Notes under the pieces: generated by a model
Database searches by the model: none
Told to the model about the DNA's origin: nothing
What the model saw: only the letters and a program-made list of their open reading frames with translations
Assembly: GCA_032117095.1 (NCBI GenBank)
Contig: JAULZZ010000108.1
Location: 1 to 27,494, forward strand
DNA length: 27,494 nucleotides
Origin: REEB470 sp032117095
Lineage (GTDB): Bacteria; Bacillota; Bacilli; Paenibacillales; YIM-B00363
Direction: 5' to 3'
Position numbers and translations under genes: made by a program
Shown: piece after piece, positions 1 through 8,473 of the stretch
Position numbering within the stretch: the stretch's first letter is position 1
Layout of the letters: every line of letters starts with the position of its first letter

Positions 1-55
1 AGTCAGCGAGAACGTATAAAATTTTTTACGGTGTTTTATGAAGTCAAAATAAAAA

Positions 56-1294
56 TTATAACGCACGAATATCACCTTCTTTTACACCAAAATACGTGAC
101 TTTGTTCAATACGTTGCTTTTGACGAGCATCGAAAGCAACAACCGCGAAAAGAAGACGTTGGTGAGAATACTCGCTACGATGCTAGCGATCAAAATCACA
201 CCAAACCCCCGCACTGCACTCGACCCGATAAACAGTACGACGGCCGCTGCGATGATCGTCGTCACATTCGCATCCATAATGGTCCGAAAGCTGTTTTTGG
301 CGCCCGCACGCAACGAAGACGTGATCGACTTTCCACTGCGCAATTCGTCTTTAATGCGTTCATACGTGATGATATTGGCATCGACGGCCATCCCAATCCC
401 CAGCACAAACGCAGCAATCCCTGGCAACGTCAACGTCACCCCCATCAACTGGAATGCCAATAACAACAACCACGTGTATGTCAGCAAGCACACGACAGAG
501 ATGATGCCAGGAATACGATAAAAGAAAAGCATAAATAAAAGCACCAATCCCGCACCAATCACGCCCGCATACACGGTCGTTTCTAACGATTTGAGTCCCA
601 ATGTTGCGCCGACGCTCTGTGTGTACTTCTCGGTCAATTTCAAGGGCAACGCACCCAAGTTGATGACATCGGCGAGTTTTTTTGCTTCATCAAACGTATA
701 ATTGCCTTCAATACTCGCTGTGCCGTTGGAAATGACCGACCGTACAAAGGGAGCAGATAGTTCTTCCTCGTCGAGATAAATGGCGAGCGGTTGATCGATA
801 AGTCTAGCAGTCACTTCTGCGAATTTTTTTGCATCTTTTACTTGTAAACTAATAAACGGTTGTCCGGTTTGGTTGTACTCGACACGCGCGGCCCCTGGAG
901 AAAAATCACTCCCGACCATTTCTTTTTTGCCGTCTGGTCCGCGAAAGCTAAGTTCCGAAGGTCTTTTGAGCAATTCACGCAGTTCCTTTTCATTGGATAC
1001 ACCGGCAATTTTGGCACGAATTCTATCTTTTCCCTCTGGCGTGATCTCTGGTTCAGATGTGCCGAGCGCATCGATCCGCTGTTGTAAATTTCGTGCGGTT
1101 TCGAGCAAAGCCTCTGGTGTCACCGGTTGCCCTGCGACGAGTGGTTCGGCAATGTATAAAATTTCAAAGCCTCCCTTGAGATCCAACCCTAGCTTTATTT
1201 TCTTGGCGATGGGCATGCTCGTCACCCCGATCACCGCTAACGTCGTGAGTACGAGTACGAGCCAGACCGTAAACCGCATTTTGTGCATCTTCAT
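56..1294 (-). CDS. secD: Protein translocase subunit SecD
   Basis: SecD is the membrane subunit that, with SecF, uses the proton gradient to help pull proteins through SecYEG. The 412-residue product has an N-terminal membrane segment (about residues 6-26), the SecD signature LGLDLKGG just after it, an extracytoplasmic P1 domain, and a C-terminal block of five membrane helices from about residue 240 that contains DANIITYERIKDE, typical of the RND-like SecD/SecF fold. The length is that of a stand-alone SecD; no SecF part is fused, unlike the SecDF of B. subtilis. AAGGAGG lies four bases before the first ATG, and a second in-frame ATG two codons on is also well placed. The gene overlaps the upstream comN-like gene by four bases, so the two are probably co-translated. 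Only 55 bases remain downstream, too few to show whether secF follows. Confidence 0.97.
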   Translation of the reverse strand: MKMHKMRFTVWLVLVLTTLAVIGVTSMPIAKKIKLGLDLKGGFEILYIAEPLVAGQPVTPEALLETARNLQQRIDALGTSEPEITPEGKDRIRAKIAGVSNEKELRELLKRPSELSFRGPDGKKEMVGSDFSPGAARVEYNQTGQPFISLQVKDAKKFAEVTARLIDQPLAIYLDEEELSAPFVRSVISNGTASIEGNYTFDEAKKLADVINLGALPLKLTEKYTQSVGATLGLKSLETTVYAGVIGAGLVLLFMLFFYRIPGIISVVCLLTYTWLLLLAFQLMGVTLTLPGIAAFVLGIGMAVDANIITYERIKDELRSGKSITSSLRAGAKNSFRTIMDANVTTIIAAAVVLFIGSSAVRGFGVILIASIVASILTNVFFSRLLLSMLVKSNVLNKVTYFGVKEGDIRAL

Positions 1295-1644
1295 CGTGCC
1301 TCCTTGTTCATCAATCCGTCATGCAACAACTGTTCAAGCGACAACACGTTTGTTGGCGTTTTCCATGCACGCATCATCATCCAATGCATCAACTGTGGGG
1401 GCTGTACGCTCATGATGTCACTGACCCACTGATGCAACGGTGGCAAATGCGCATAATCTTTGCTGATGAACGTCCATAACGTCTGTTCGTCGATCGTCCC
1501 GTATCCCAACTGCGCCAAATCCGCCACTTTCATCCGACAAAGCTCACCGATCGCCTCTTCTTGTTGTCGTGCAGTCAATACGATGTCATGCGTATCATGG
1601 AGCGCAGGTTGTGATGCATGTGCAAACCTCACCTCGTCTTCCAT
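1291..1644 (-). CDS. comN: ComN-like post-transcriptional regulator
   Basis: This 117-residue cytoplasmic protein resembles the small Bacilli family of ComN (YrzD). In B. subtilis ComN controls the comE competence mRNA and sits near secDF. The recognisable core is the pattern KVADLAQLGYGTIDEQTLW, followed by a segment ending in VSDIMSVQPPQLMHW and an alanine/lysine helix, which matches the family layout of two short helical blocks. AGGAGG lies eight bases before the chosen ATG. The 3' end overlaps secD by four bases (ATGA), so it is the first gene of a two-gene unit here. A TACAAT-like -10 at 1703-1708 could serve as promoter, but I see no good -35. The family call rests on sequence pattern and gene neighbourhood; a role in competence for this organism is only an inference. 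Confidence 0.8.
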   Translation of the reverse strand: MEDEVRFAHASQPALHDTHDIVLTARQQEEAIGELCRMKVADLAQLGYGTIDEQTLWTFISKDYAHLPPLHQWVSDIMSVQPPQLMHWMMMRAWKTPTNVLSLEQLLHDGLMNKEAR

Positions 1645-1932
1645 CGTCGTCGTCCTCCTAAGTCATTTGATTTGGATTGTTCGTAGGGGTTGACTCCTGA
1701 TGATTGTAGCGCAACATCGCATCATGCGGCACGCTGAAGCATACGATTAGATGAATCACAATTTCAGCACAGATCTCCCGCAGAAAGGCTACACTTTGCG
1801 TTTCGGTTAAAACACCTGTTGCTTTCCCGCAAAAGACAACCCTCTGAGGATATGTTTTCGGGAGGCGATGCGCAGTAGACAACAAGAAAGGCTGTCCCAA
1901 CGCACAAATGCATAAATAAAGGGGAGAATACC

Positions 1933-2322
1933 ATGGAACAAAAAAACGCTCCACCGTCACGCCTACGCGCCATGTTGCGTGGTATCGTCTATGCGTCGGG
2001 AAGCATGGTCGGGTTAAGTACGGGGTTGGCTTTGTTGTTCTCGGGCATTCCTGTGACAGATTCCGTATTCACACTGTCCGTATACGGTGCGCATGCCCTA
2101 GCCGTCTTTATTGGAGGGTACTGTGCCACCTGTCGCGGGGGATCGAGAGGCTGGATCACAGGGGGAATGATGGGCCTCGTATACAGTGCGTTCCTCCTCA
2201 TTATCGGCATGTTCCTCAATAACTCTTTGTTCAACACTGCACACGTCTGGCTCATTGGCATCGCATGGGGCAGCGGTACGATCGGGAGCATGGTCGGCGT
2301 ACAACGCACACGCCAATCGTAA
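1933..2322 (+). CDS. TIGR04086 (YrzE-like) membrane protein
   Basis: This is a 129-residue integral membrane protein with four predicted hydrophobic helices (about residues 14-37, 43-65, 75-95 and 102-122) and glycine-rich turns such as FIGGYCATCRGGSRGW between helices two and three. Size, topology and position beside yajC and the secD region fit the TIGR04086/DUF3792 family, which includes B. subtilis YrzE and has no established function. AGGGGAG lies about seven bases before the ATG. It is the only gene in the window on the plus strand. It points towards yajC, leaving a 27-base convergent gap with no clear terminator, and is divergent from the comN-like gene across 288 bases in which I found no convincing promoter. 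Confidence 0.8.
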   Translation: MEQKNAPPSRLRAMLRGIVYASGSMVGLSTGLALLFSGIPVTDSVFTLSVYGAHALAVFIGGYCATCRGGSRGWITGGMMGLVYSAFLLIIGMFLNNSLFNTAHVWLIGIAWGSGTIGSMVGVQRTRQS

Positions 2323-2349
2323 CCGTCCGTGTCAACAGGGAAAATGTGC

Positions 2350-2679
2350 TTAGGACGATGTGCCTGAAGCGTCTACGACGGCATCCATCGCACTGCGACT
2401 AAATGTAATTTTCGTGACGTCGTTTACGAGCAAAATGACTTGATCGTCGGTAAGATCAACAATCGTCCCATATATGCCACCGAGCGTAAGAACTTTATCT
2501 CCCTTTTTTAAGTTTGCTAACATCATATTGCGAACACGTTGGCGCTTTTGGTTGGGACGAATCAAGAACAAATACAAGGCGACAAACATAAGTAAAATCG
2601 GGAGAAACTGTACCAATAGTGACCCGCCTCCGGGTGCAGCTGGGCTGGCCAAAAGCATGGGAATGTCATCCGTATACAT
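2350..2679 (-). CDS. yajC: Preprotein translocase subunit YajC
   Basis: YajC is a small inner-membrane partner of the SecDF-YajC holotranslocase subcomplex. The product (109 residues from the start used here) has one membrane helix in its N-terminal third, followed by the family hallmark FLIRPNQKRQR and a cytoplasmic domain with LKKGDKVLTLGGIYGTI. I chose the ATG at 2679 because GAGGAGG ends six to seven bases before it. An in-frame TTG 15 bases further upstream would place the ribosome binding site inside the coding region. It follows tgt after 39 bases and is the last gene of queA-tgt-yajC, an order common in Firmicutes. It is convergent with the membrane protein gene at 1933-2322. Confidence 0.95.
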   Translation of the reverse strand: MYTDDIPMLLASPAAPGGGSLLVQFLPILLMFVALYLFLIRPNQKRQRVRNMMLANLKKGDKVLTLGGIYGTIVDLTDDQVILLVNDVTKITFSRSAMDAVVDASGTSS

Positions 2680-2718
2680 GAAAATCCTCCTCAAAATGTT
2701 GCGTAATCATCACAAGGG

Positions 2719-3855
2719 CTAAAACCCGCGCGAGGCACCATGCAAACCGTATGCCTCAAAAAATTCGTCCCGAAACGTCGCCAATCGATCTTCTCCAATC
2801 GCAGTACGGATGTCTCGCATCAGCTGTAATAAAAAATGCACGTTATGATACGTCGTCAACCGAATCCCCAGCACTTCATCTGTATGTAACAAATGGCGTA
2901 TGTACGCACGGGTATAGTTTTGGCATACGGCACAGTGACACGACGGGTCGAGTGGCGTAAAATCCCGCGCATACTTTGCATTGCGCACGACAAGCCGTCC
3001 TTGACTCGTCATCAACGTTCCATTGCGGGCGATGCGTGTGGGAAGCACACAGTCGAACATGTCTACCCCACGAATACACCCTTCTAGGAGCGCATCCGGT
3101 GAGCCCACCCCCATCAAATACCGTGGCTTTGCTGCTGGGAGATATGGCATCGTCCATGCCAATACGTCATACATCGTCTGTTTCGGTTCGCCGACACTTA
3201 AGCCCCCTATAGCATAACCCGAAAAATCCATCGCCGTCAACTCTTGGGCACTCTGGATACGATACGTCTGCGACATCCCCCCTTGGACGATGGCAAACAG
3301 TGCTTGTTCCTGCGGCCTTCGGTGGGCTTCTCGGCAGGCGTGCGCCCAGCGGGTCGTGCGCAATGTCGATGTCGCAATATACGCTTCATCGGCTTCATAG
3401 GGAGGGCATTCGTCAAATGCCATGATCATGTCCGCACCAAGATTGTTTTGGATCATCATGGCTTCCTGCGGTCCTAAAAAGATACGGTCTCCATTGAGAT
3501 GATTGCGAAAATGAACGCCTTCTTCCGTGATGCGACGCAATTTACTCAAACTAAACACTTGGAAGCCCCCGCTATCGGTCAAAATCGGGCGTTTCCAGTT
3601 CATAAAAGCGTGCAGCCCCCCCGCTTCATGAATGAGTGCATCCCCTGGACGCAACATGAGATGGTACGTGTTACTCAAGATGACATGCGCATCTATCGTA
3701 TACAATTCATCAGGGCTCATCGTCTTGACCGTTGCTTGGGTTCCCACGGGCATAAACGCCGGCGTGTCGATCGTCCCATGTGGCGTATGAATTTTGCCGA
3801 GTCGCGCCCCCGTTTGTTTGCATGATTTGATGTGTTCGTAGCGGATCGGGCTCAT
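2719..3855 (-). CDS. tgt: Queuine tRNA-ribosyltransferase
   Basis: Tgt exchanges guanine-34 of GU(N)-anticodon tRNAs for the queuine precursor preQ1. The protein (378 residues) shows the substrate-pocket motif DSGGFQVFSL, the FDECPPY motif with its catalytic-site aspartate, the segment VDMFDCVLPTRIARNG containing the nucleophilic aspartate, and a C-terminal zinc site built from CHCAVC and a later histidine. The ATG at 3855 overlaps the queA stop as TGATG, with AAGGAG eight bases upstream. A GTG one codon earlier is also possible. The coupling with queA, the next enzyme in the same pathway, and the 39-base gap to yajC indicate one operon. Confidence 0.98.
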   Translation of the reverse strand: MSPIRYEHIKSCKQTGARLGKIHTPHGTIDTPAFMPVGTQATVKTMSPDELYTIDAHVILSNTYHLMLRPGDALIHEAGGLHAFMNWKRPILTDSGGFQVFSLSKLRRITEEGVHFRNHLNGDRIFLGPQEAMMIQNNLGADMIMAFDECPPYEADEAYIATSTLRTTRWAHACREAHRRPQEQALFAIVQGGMSQTYRIQSAQELTAMDFSGYAIGGLSVGEPKQTMYDVLAWTMPYLPAAKPRYLMGVGSPDALLEGCIRGVDMFDCVLPTRIARNGTLMTSQGRLVVRNAKYARDFTPLDPSCHCAVCQNYTRAYIRHLLHTDEVLGIRLTTYHNVHFLLQLMRDIRTAIGEDRLATFRDEFFEAYGLHGASRGF

Positions 3856-4967
3856 CACATGGACTCCTTTGGTTGGTGAATGAACATCGCATCCCCAAAG
3901 CTAAAAAAACGATATTCCATCGCCACGGCTTGCCGATACGCTGCCATAATATTGTCGTATCCTGCAAGCGCACTGATCATGAGCAACAACGTAGACTTGG
4001 GCAAATGGAAGTTGGTCAAGAGTGCATCGACGACTTGGAACGTATACCCTGGATAAATGTACAAATCTGTCCATCCCGTAATGGGGTGTGCGGGCGACGT
4101 GGCCAGCATCGGGGCGATGGTTTCTAACGTCCGCGCTGTCGTCGTGCCTACTGCGACGACACGCCCTCCTTTTTGGCGGGCTGTAGCGATCGCTTGGATG
4201 GTGGCGGTAGGCACTTCAAAATATTCTTCGTGCATGCGGTGCTGTTCGATCGTTTGCGTCTGAATGGGCCGAAACGTCCCGATGCCGACATGGAGCGTGA
4301 GCGAAGCGAGTGTAATCCCGCGATCTACGAGCTGTTGCAACAGCGACGGGGTAAAATGCAGCCCTGCTGTAGGTGCCGCAACGGAGCCCACTTGTTGGGC
4401 ATACACGGTTTGATAACGACTGCCATCTGTCAGTGTTTGTTGGATGTACGGGGGCAAAGGCACTTGTCCGATCTGTTGGAGTACGTCCAGCAACGGCTGC
4501 GCACTGCGAAACTCGGCGATACGCTCGCCTTGTTCTAACACCGCAATAATCTCTACGGTGAGATGCGGTGTGGCGTGGTCTCCACAATGCACGACATCTC
4601 CCACACGCAGCCGCTTCGCAGGTTTCCCAAGAATAATCCAACGTTGTACGTGGGACGCTGTCCTCTCTAACGGATATACAGGGTTGCTCTGTCCTTGCTC
4701 CTCCCATGGATGAACGAGCAAAAGTTCCACCGTGCGTGTCGGATCGTCGGATTTCCACCCGTGAATGCGTGCCGGCAACACTTTGGAATGATTCATAATT
4801 AGCACGTCATTTGTAGCCAACTCATCGCACAAATCCGTAAATTGACGATGACGCGTATGCCCCGTATGTTTGTCTAACACAAGTAACCGTGAGGCGTCGC
4901 GCAAGGGAAGCGGTTGCTGTGCAATGAGCCGTGGAGGCAATGCATAATCAAACAAATCAATATTCAT
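3855..4967 (-). CDS. queA: S-adenosylmethionine:tRNA ribosyltransferase-isomerase QueA
   Basis: QueA transfers the ribosyl part of S-adenosylmethionine to preQ1 in tRNA to give epoxyqueuosine. The 370-residue product begins MNIDLFDYALPPRLIAQQP and contains the family motifs APTAGLHF, LHVGIGTFRP, HRMHEEYFEVP, VGTTTARTLE and TNFHLPKSTLLLMISALAG. The reading frame is open much further upstream, but the ATG at 4967 has AAAGGA about eight bases before it and aligns with the usual N-terminus; the extra upstream residues look non-coding. It is coupled to tgt by a one-base stop-start overlap. A mobile element (5021-5314) sits just upstream and separates it from the SpoIID-like gene. The element end carries TTGTCG and TAGTAT 17 bases apart, pointing at queA, which may act as a promoter. 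Confidence 0.97.
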   Translation of the reverse strand: MNIDLFDYALPPRLIAQQPLPLRDASRLLVLDKHTGHTRHRQFTDLCDELATNDVLIMNHSKVLPARIHGWKSDDPTRTVELLLVHPWEEQGQSNPVYPLERTASHVQRWIILGKPAKRLRVGDVVHCGDHATPHLTVEIIAVLEQGERIAEFRSAQPLLDVLQQIGQVPLPPYIQQTLTDGSRYQTVYAQQVGSVAAPTAGLHFTPSLLQQLVDRGITLASLTLHVGIGTFRPIQTQTIEQHRMHEEYFEVPTATIQAIATARQKGGRVVAVGTTTARTLETIAPMLATSPAHPITGWTDLYIYPGYTFQVVDALLTNFHLPKSTLLLMISALAGYDNIMAAYRQAVAMEYRFFSFGDAMFIHQPKESM

Positions 4968-5020
4968 GGTGTTCATCCTTTGTGCACACGGCCCATTCAT
5001 TATGGCGTGGTAGTAGACGA

Positions 5021-5314
5021 TACTAATTCCAAACAAATATATCGACAAAATAACGTGGGTGTGATACAAAGAATATGCGATAGCGCTGAGAAAAAAATGC
5101 AAAAACGAAGAAAAATGTGAACGCATACAAACGGTTAGAAGTAGTCGCATATGGTGGCGTGGGAAAGAAGAACAAAGAAATCGTCACGTTGACAGGATAT
5201 AACGCCGATGACGTGGAAATGTTGGCAAAGAAATCGGTTACCAGCGGGATACACGATCAAAAGTATTACAGGGTGAGACTGGAATTTTATCGATGTTTTA
5301 TTTTGGAATTAGTA
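5021..5314 (+). mobile_element. Small terminal-inverted-repeat element, copy 1
   Basis: This 294-base unit is bounded by matching inverted ends (TACTAATTCCAAA at the left and its exact complement at the right). It is about 95 percent identical by eye to the inverted copy at 22904-23198: roughly 15 substitutions and one single-base gap. It contains no transposase, so it resembles a non-autonomous (MITE-like) element. An open frame in the middle (KKNKEIVTLTGYNADDVEML and neighbours) is shared by both copies, but here the one-base deletion near 5095 breaks the longer frame seen in copy 2. The flanks are CGA and TGA, an imperfect match for a three-base target duplication. The right end overlaps the last codons of the SpoIID-like gene. 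Confidence 0.85.
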
Positions 5315-7426
5315 TGAGGCCGCAATCTGGGCATCAGGAAAATAATATTGCAAAATATCGCGGTACGTGTACCCGAGTGTAGCCAAACTATACGCCCCCC
5401 ACTGTGACATGCCGAGACCGTGTCCAAATCCATAGCCATGAAACCGAAAAGCGATGTCTTGCGTCACGACACGGACGTGCTCTGTGGCATCGACAACGAG
5501 CATCCCTTCTGTTGAAAATGTACTGACGTTGTTTTTGGCTCCGAGAATCGTCGCACGTGGCAACGCTTGGATGGTATCAACCGTCTCCGTACGGTTTTTT
5601 TGGGCTAAAATGGTCAGTTGGGCGGTCGACTCAATCTCAAACCGTGTGCTCGGCAGTTGGAGTAACGTTCGATACTGGTCCGAACGCAGGGGCAACAAAG
5701 GTTTGCCATTGGCAGCGAGCAACGTGACGCGCCCCGTCTGGGCACTACGCATCGAAATACTCAATTGCGTCAATGTAGAACCGATCGCCGACACGTCTTT
5801 TGTTGCCACATTACTGCCTTGCATAAGACGCATCAGCGCATCCGCACGAATGGGGCCACGCACCCACTGATAAGAAGAAGACTCGTACGCTTGTCCGATG
5901 ATGGTCACACGTTCTCCGCCTTTGAGGTTGTCCAAAGGGGCGTTTGTTTCGTTGTTGATGAACGGAGCTGCCCGCATGTTGGCGACGGACGCCGTCACTT
6001 CTGCCTGGACGATTTCACGCTGCGACGCTGGATCCTCACGTTGCAATAAATCACTGCGCACATACCCTACCTTGCCTGCTGCAGACACGATACGAAACCA
6101 CAAAGGTTTCCCTTTTTGGGCGATGTCGTCGGGACTCGGGACAGCCACGATCCCTGGCACTTCCGTGTTCCACACTTCTTTTGCCTCGGATGTCCAATTG
6201 CCCGCATTGCTGTGATAAAATGCGTCTTGCAACGTGCCGTTCGTGCGGACCAATCGTTGCCCGTTCGTCTGTTGGGCCGCCGTCACGGTGATCGGAAACT
6301 CACGTTGGATACCGAAATACACTTGATCAAATGTCGTGTCCGTCACGTGGGCGATGTCGTATTTGTTTCCTTGTTTTAGGACGTACGTCCGCGCAGCGAC
6401 GGCTTGGGCTTTTAGTGCTTCTATGGGCCACGACGCATCGAGCTCCGATCCGACGACGGAGGCGACATATTGTTCCAAGGGCACGACGTTGATGACAGCA
6501 AGTTCTCCATTATAGGCGGACAGCTGTATCGCACCACGATACGTACGCCCCATCCGTTCATTGACGAGAATCGTGCCGTCTGTTGTCGTCGCAGTCAACG
6601 CAACGTTCGGACTGAGCTCCCACCGACGCACCCCGTCCGTCCATCCATTCTCACTGCTATGATCAAAACGATGCAATACATAGCGACTTTGGACGGGGAT
6701 GGTCGTCCCACTTGCTTCGGGCATTACCGCTTTGGCTTGGACGAGCAGTTGCGCACGTTCTGTCTCTGTCGCCCCCCCAATCCACACGTTGTACGTGCCA
6801 AGGCGGATGTCCTCGCCCGTTTGTGCAATGACTGCGGACATCCCCGCATTCCATAAAGGCATGGCGCTGTTTTTGGCGGCCTCTTCGGAAGCGTACGTGC
6901 CGAGGGAAGCATAAAATGGACCGACAACTTTTGCCGTTTGTTTTGCCAAGGCCAGACGAATGGTTTCGTCATTATTCAGTGTATTTCGCATGTTCTCCGC
7001 TTGCTGTCCCTCCGCAAAAGGACCGACACTCACGGTGTACTGAGGCACCCCATTGCGCACGTCCGCATACACCACACACGGATATTTTTTGGACCGCACG
7101 GTGTCGTACAGTGATTTTGCCACCGCCATTTGTGTCGTGGACAGCAATTGCACCCGATACCCGTCCAGCCCGATGCGCAGACGGCTGTTCATCGGCAACG
7201 TTTCCCATACATTTTGCAGGTCGTCTTGCAATGTCATCGTCCGATCAGCCGAAGACAACGTCACCGCAGCAGCCAACGCCGTGTATTTGGGGCTCTTCAT
7301 AAACAGGGCGACACGCACACCATTGTCGATGCTGGGAACGGAGGCATTGGCATCCCCTACACCAGGAACGCACACACTACTCATCAACAGTCCGATCAGG
7401 AAGAGGCACACGGTTCTTCTTCTCAT
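5309..7426 (-). CDS. SpoIID/LytB-domain sporulation-type protein
   Basis: A 705-residue exported protein related to SpoIID, the lytic transglycosylase that degrades peptidoglycan during forespore engulfment. It has a signal peptide (about 1-28), then two segments resembling SPOR peptidoglycan-binding repeats (about 120-220; YTVSVGPFAEGQQAE is typical). The SpoIID core (about 285-440) includes SELDASWPIEALKAQAVAAR, whose glutamate matches the catalytic residue of SpoIID. An SH3-like insertion follows (about 440-530, with NMRAAPF and GGERVTIIG), and the closing motif is GYGFGHGLGMSQWGA. It is twice the length of B. subtilis SpoIID. Its ATG overlaps the ruvB stop (ATGA), so it belongs to the ruvCAB operon. 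The TAA stop and preceding TAC codon lie inside the terminal repeat of the mobile element, so the native 3' end may have been altered. Confidence 0.9.
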   Translation of the reverse strand: MRRRTVCLFLIGLLMSSVCVPGVGDANASVPSIDNGVRVALFMKSPKYTALAAAVTLSSADRTMTLQDDLQNVWETLPMNSRLRIGLDGYRVQLLSTTQMAVAKSLYDTVRSKKYPCVVYADVRNGVPQYTVSVGPFAEGQQAENMRNTLNNDETIRLALAKQTAKVVGPFYASLGTYASEEAAKNSAMPLWNAGMSAVIAQTGEDIRLGTYNVWIGGATETERAQLLVQAKAVMPEASGTTIPVQSRYVLHRFDHSSENGWTDGVRRWELSPNVALTATTTDGTILVNERMGRTYRGAIQLSAYNGELAVINVVPLEQYVASVVGSELDASWPIEALKAQAVAARTYVLKQGNKYDIAHVTDTTFDQVYFGIQREFPITVTAAQQTNGQRLVRTNGTLQDAFYHSNAGNWTSEAKEVWNTEVPGIVAVPSPDDIAQKGKPLWFRIVSAAGKVGYVRSDLLQREDPASQREIVQAEVTASVANMRAAPFINNETNAPLDNLKGGERVTIIGQAYESSSYQWVRGPIRADALMRLMQGSNVATKDVSAIGSTLTQLSISMRSAQTGRVTLLAANGKPLLPLRSDQYRTLLQLPSTRFEIESTAQLTILAQKNRTETVDTIQALPRATILGAKNNVSTFSTEGMLVVDATEHVRVVTQDIAFRFHGYGFGHGLGMSQWGAYSLATLGYTYRDILQYYFPDAQIAASY

Positions 7427-8436
7427 GGCGTATCCACTCCCTTGGGGGGAACCCCTAAATGCGCATACGCAAGCCCCGTCACGATTCGTCCGCGTGGCGT
7501 ACGCTGGATAAAGCCGATTTGGAGCAAATAGGGCTCATACACGTCTTCGATCGTCTGACTTTCTTCGCCAATCGAGGCGGCGATCGTATCTAGCCCCACG
7601 GGTCCTCCTTGGAAGTGTCCGATCATCGCATGCAACATCTTGTGGTCGATCGCATCGAGCCCAATCGCATCGACTTGCAACTGTGTCAGGGCGATCTCTG
7701 TCATGTGCGTCGTGATGAGCGCATCGCCTTTCACTTGGGCAAAATCGCGCACCCGTTTTAGTAACCGGTTGGCGATACGCGGGGTCCCGCGTGCCCGCAT
7801 AGCAATTTGTTGTGCCGCCATCGGGTCAATCGGCATGCCCAAAATGTCCGCAGTACGCGTCACGATAAACGTGAGCTCTTGGGCAGTATAGTAGTCTAAT
7901 CGACAAACCACGCCAAACCGATCGCGCAGGGGAGAAGAAAGCAGTCCCGCACGCGTCGTCGCTCCGATCATCGTAAAGGAAGGCAAATCCAACCGGACGG
8001 TGCGCGCACTCGGCCCTTTGCCCAAAATAATGTCTAAGGCAAAATCTTCCATCGCTGGGTACAACACTTCTTCGACGGTACGGTGCAGCCGATGGATTTC
8101 GTCGATAAACAAGACATCCCCCGCCTGTAAATTGGTCAATATCGCTGCCAAATCACCGGGGCGTTCGATGGCAGGCCCCGAGGTCACGCGCACATTGACC
8201 CCCAATTCATTGGCAATAATATTGGACAACGTCGTCTTGCCTAAGCCAGGGGGGCCATACAACAACACATGGTCCAAACTTTCACGACGATATTTTGCCG
8301 CATCAATATATATCCGTAAGTTGGCTTTGACGGATTCTTGTCCGATATATTCGGTCAAATACCGTGGACGCAACGAATACTCGGCGGTCACTTCTTCAGA
8401 CAACACCTCGGCAGAGAGGAGACGTTCGTCTAACAA
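7423..8436 (-). CDS. ruvB: Holliday junction branch-migration ATPase RuvB
   Basis: RuvB is the hexameric AAA+ motor that drives branch migration of Holliday junctions with RuvA. Visible motifs are the Walker A segment GPPGLGKTT, Walker B FIDEIHRL, sensor-1 region GATTRAG, the arginine-finger segment LRDRFG, and the C-terminal winged-helix block with GLDTIAASIGEE. I used the TTG at 8436 (337 residues, beginning LDERLLSAEV), which gives the usual family N-terminus; AAAGGA lies 12 bases upstream. A TTG at 8460 would add eight residues but has no ribosome binding site. The stop overlaps the start of the SpoIID-like gene, and ruvA ends 37 bases upstream of the start used. Confidence 0.97.
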   Translation of the reverse strand: MLDERLLSAEVLSEEVTAEYSLRPRYLTEYIGQESVKANLRIYIDAAKYRRESLDHVLLYGPPGLGKTTLSNIIANELGVNVRVTSGPAIERPGDLAAILTNLQAGDVLFIDEIHRLHRTVEEVLYPAMEDFALDIILGKGPSARTVRLDLPSFTMIGATTRAGLLSSPLRDRFGVVCRLDYYTAQELTFIVTRTADILGMPIDPMAAQQIAMRARGTPRIANRLLKRVRDFAQVKGDALITTHMTEIALTQLQVDAIGLDAIDHKMLHAMIGHFQGGPVGLDTIAASIGEESQTIEDVYEPYLLQIGFIQRTPRGRIVTGLAYAHLGVPPKGVDTP

Positions 8437-8473
8437 CGAAAAATCACATCCTTTCGGCAAAGACTACGACGGT

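Noticed and set aside
1658..1960. Minus-strand frame of 100 codons between the comN-like and TIGR04086-type genes
   Set aside because: No ribosome binding site, overlaps the start of the plus-strand gene, and the translation has no domain-like pattern.
5117..5317. Open frame inside the small element, conserved in copy 2
   Set aside because: No ribosome binding site, starts at GTG, longer frame broken in copy 1, and about equal silent and replacing changes between copies. Described under the element, not called as a gene.
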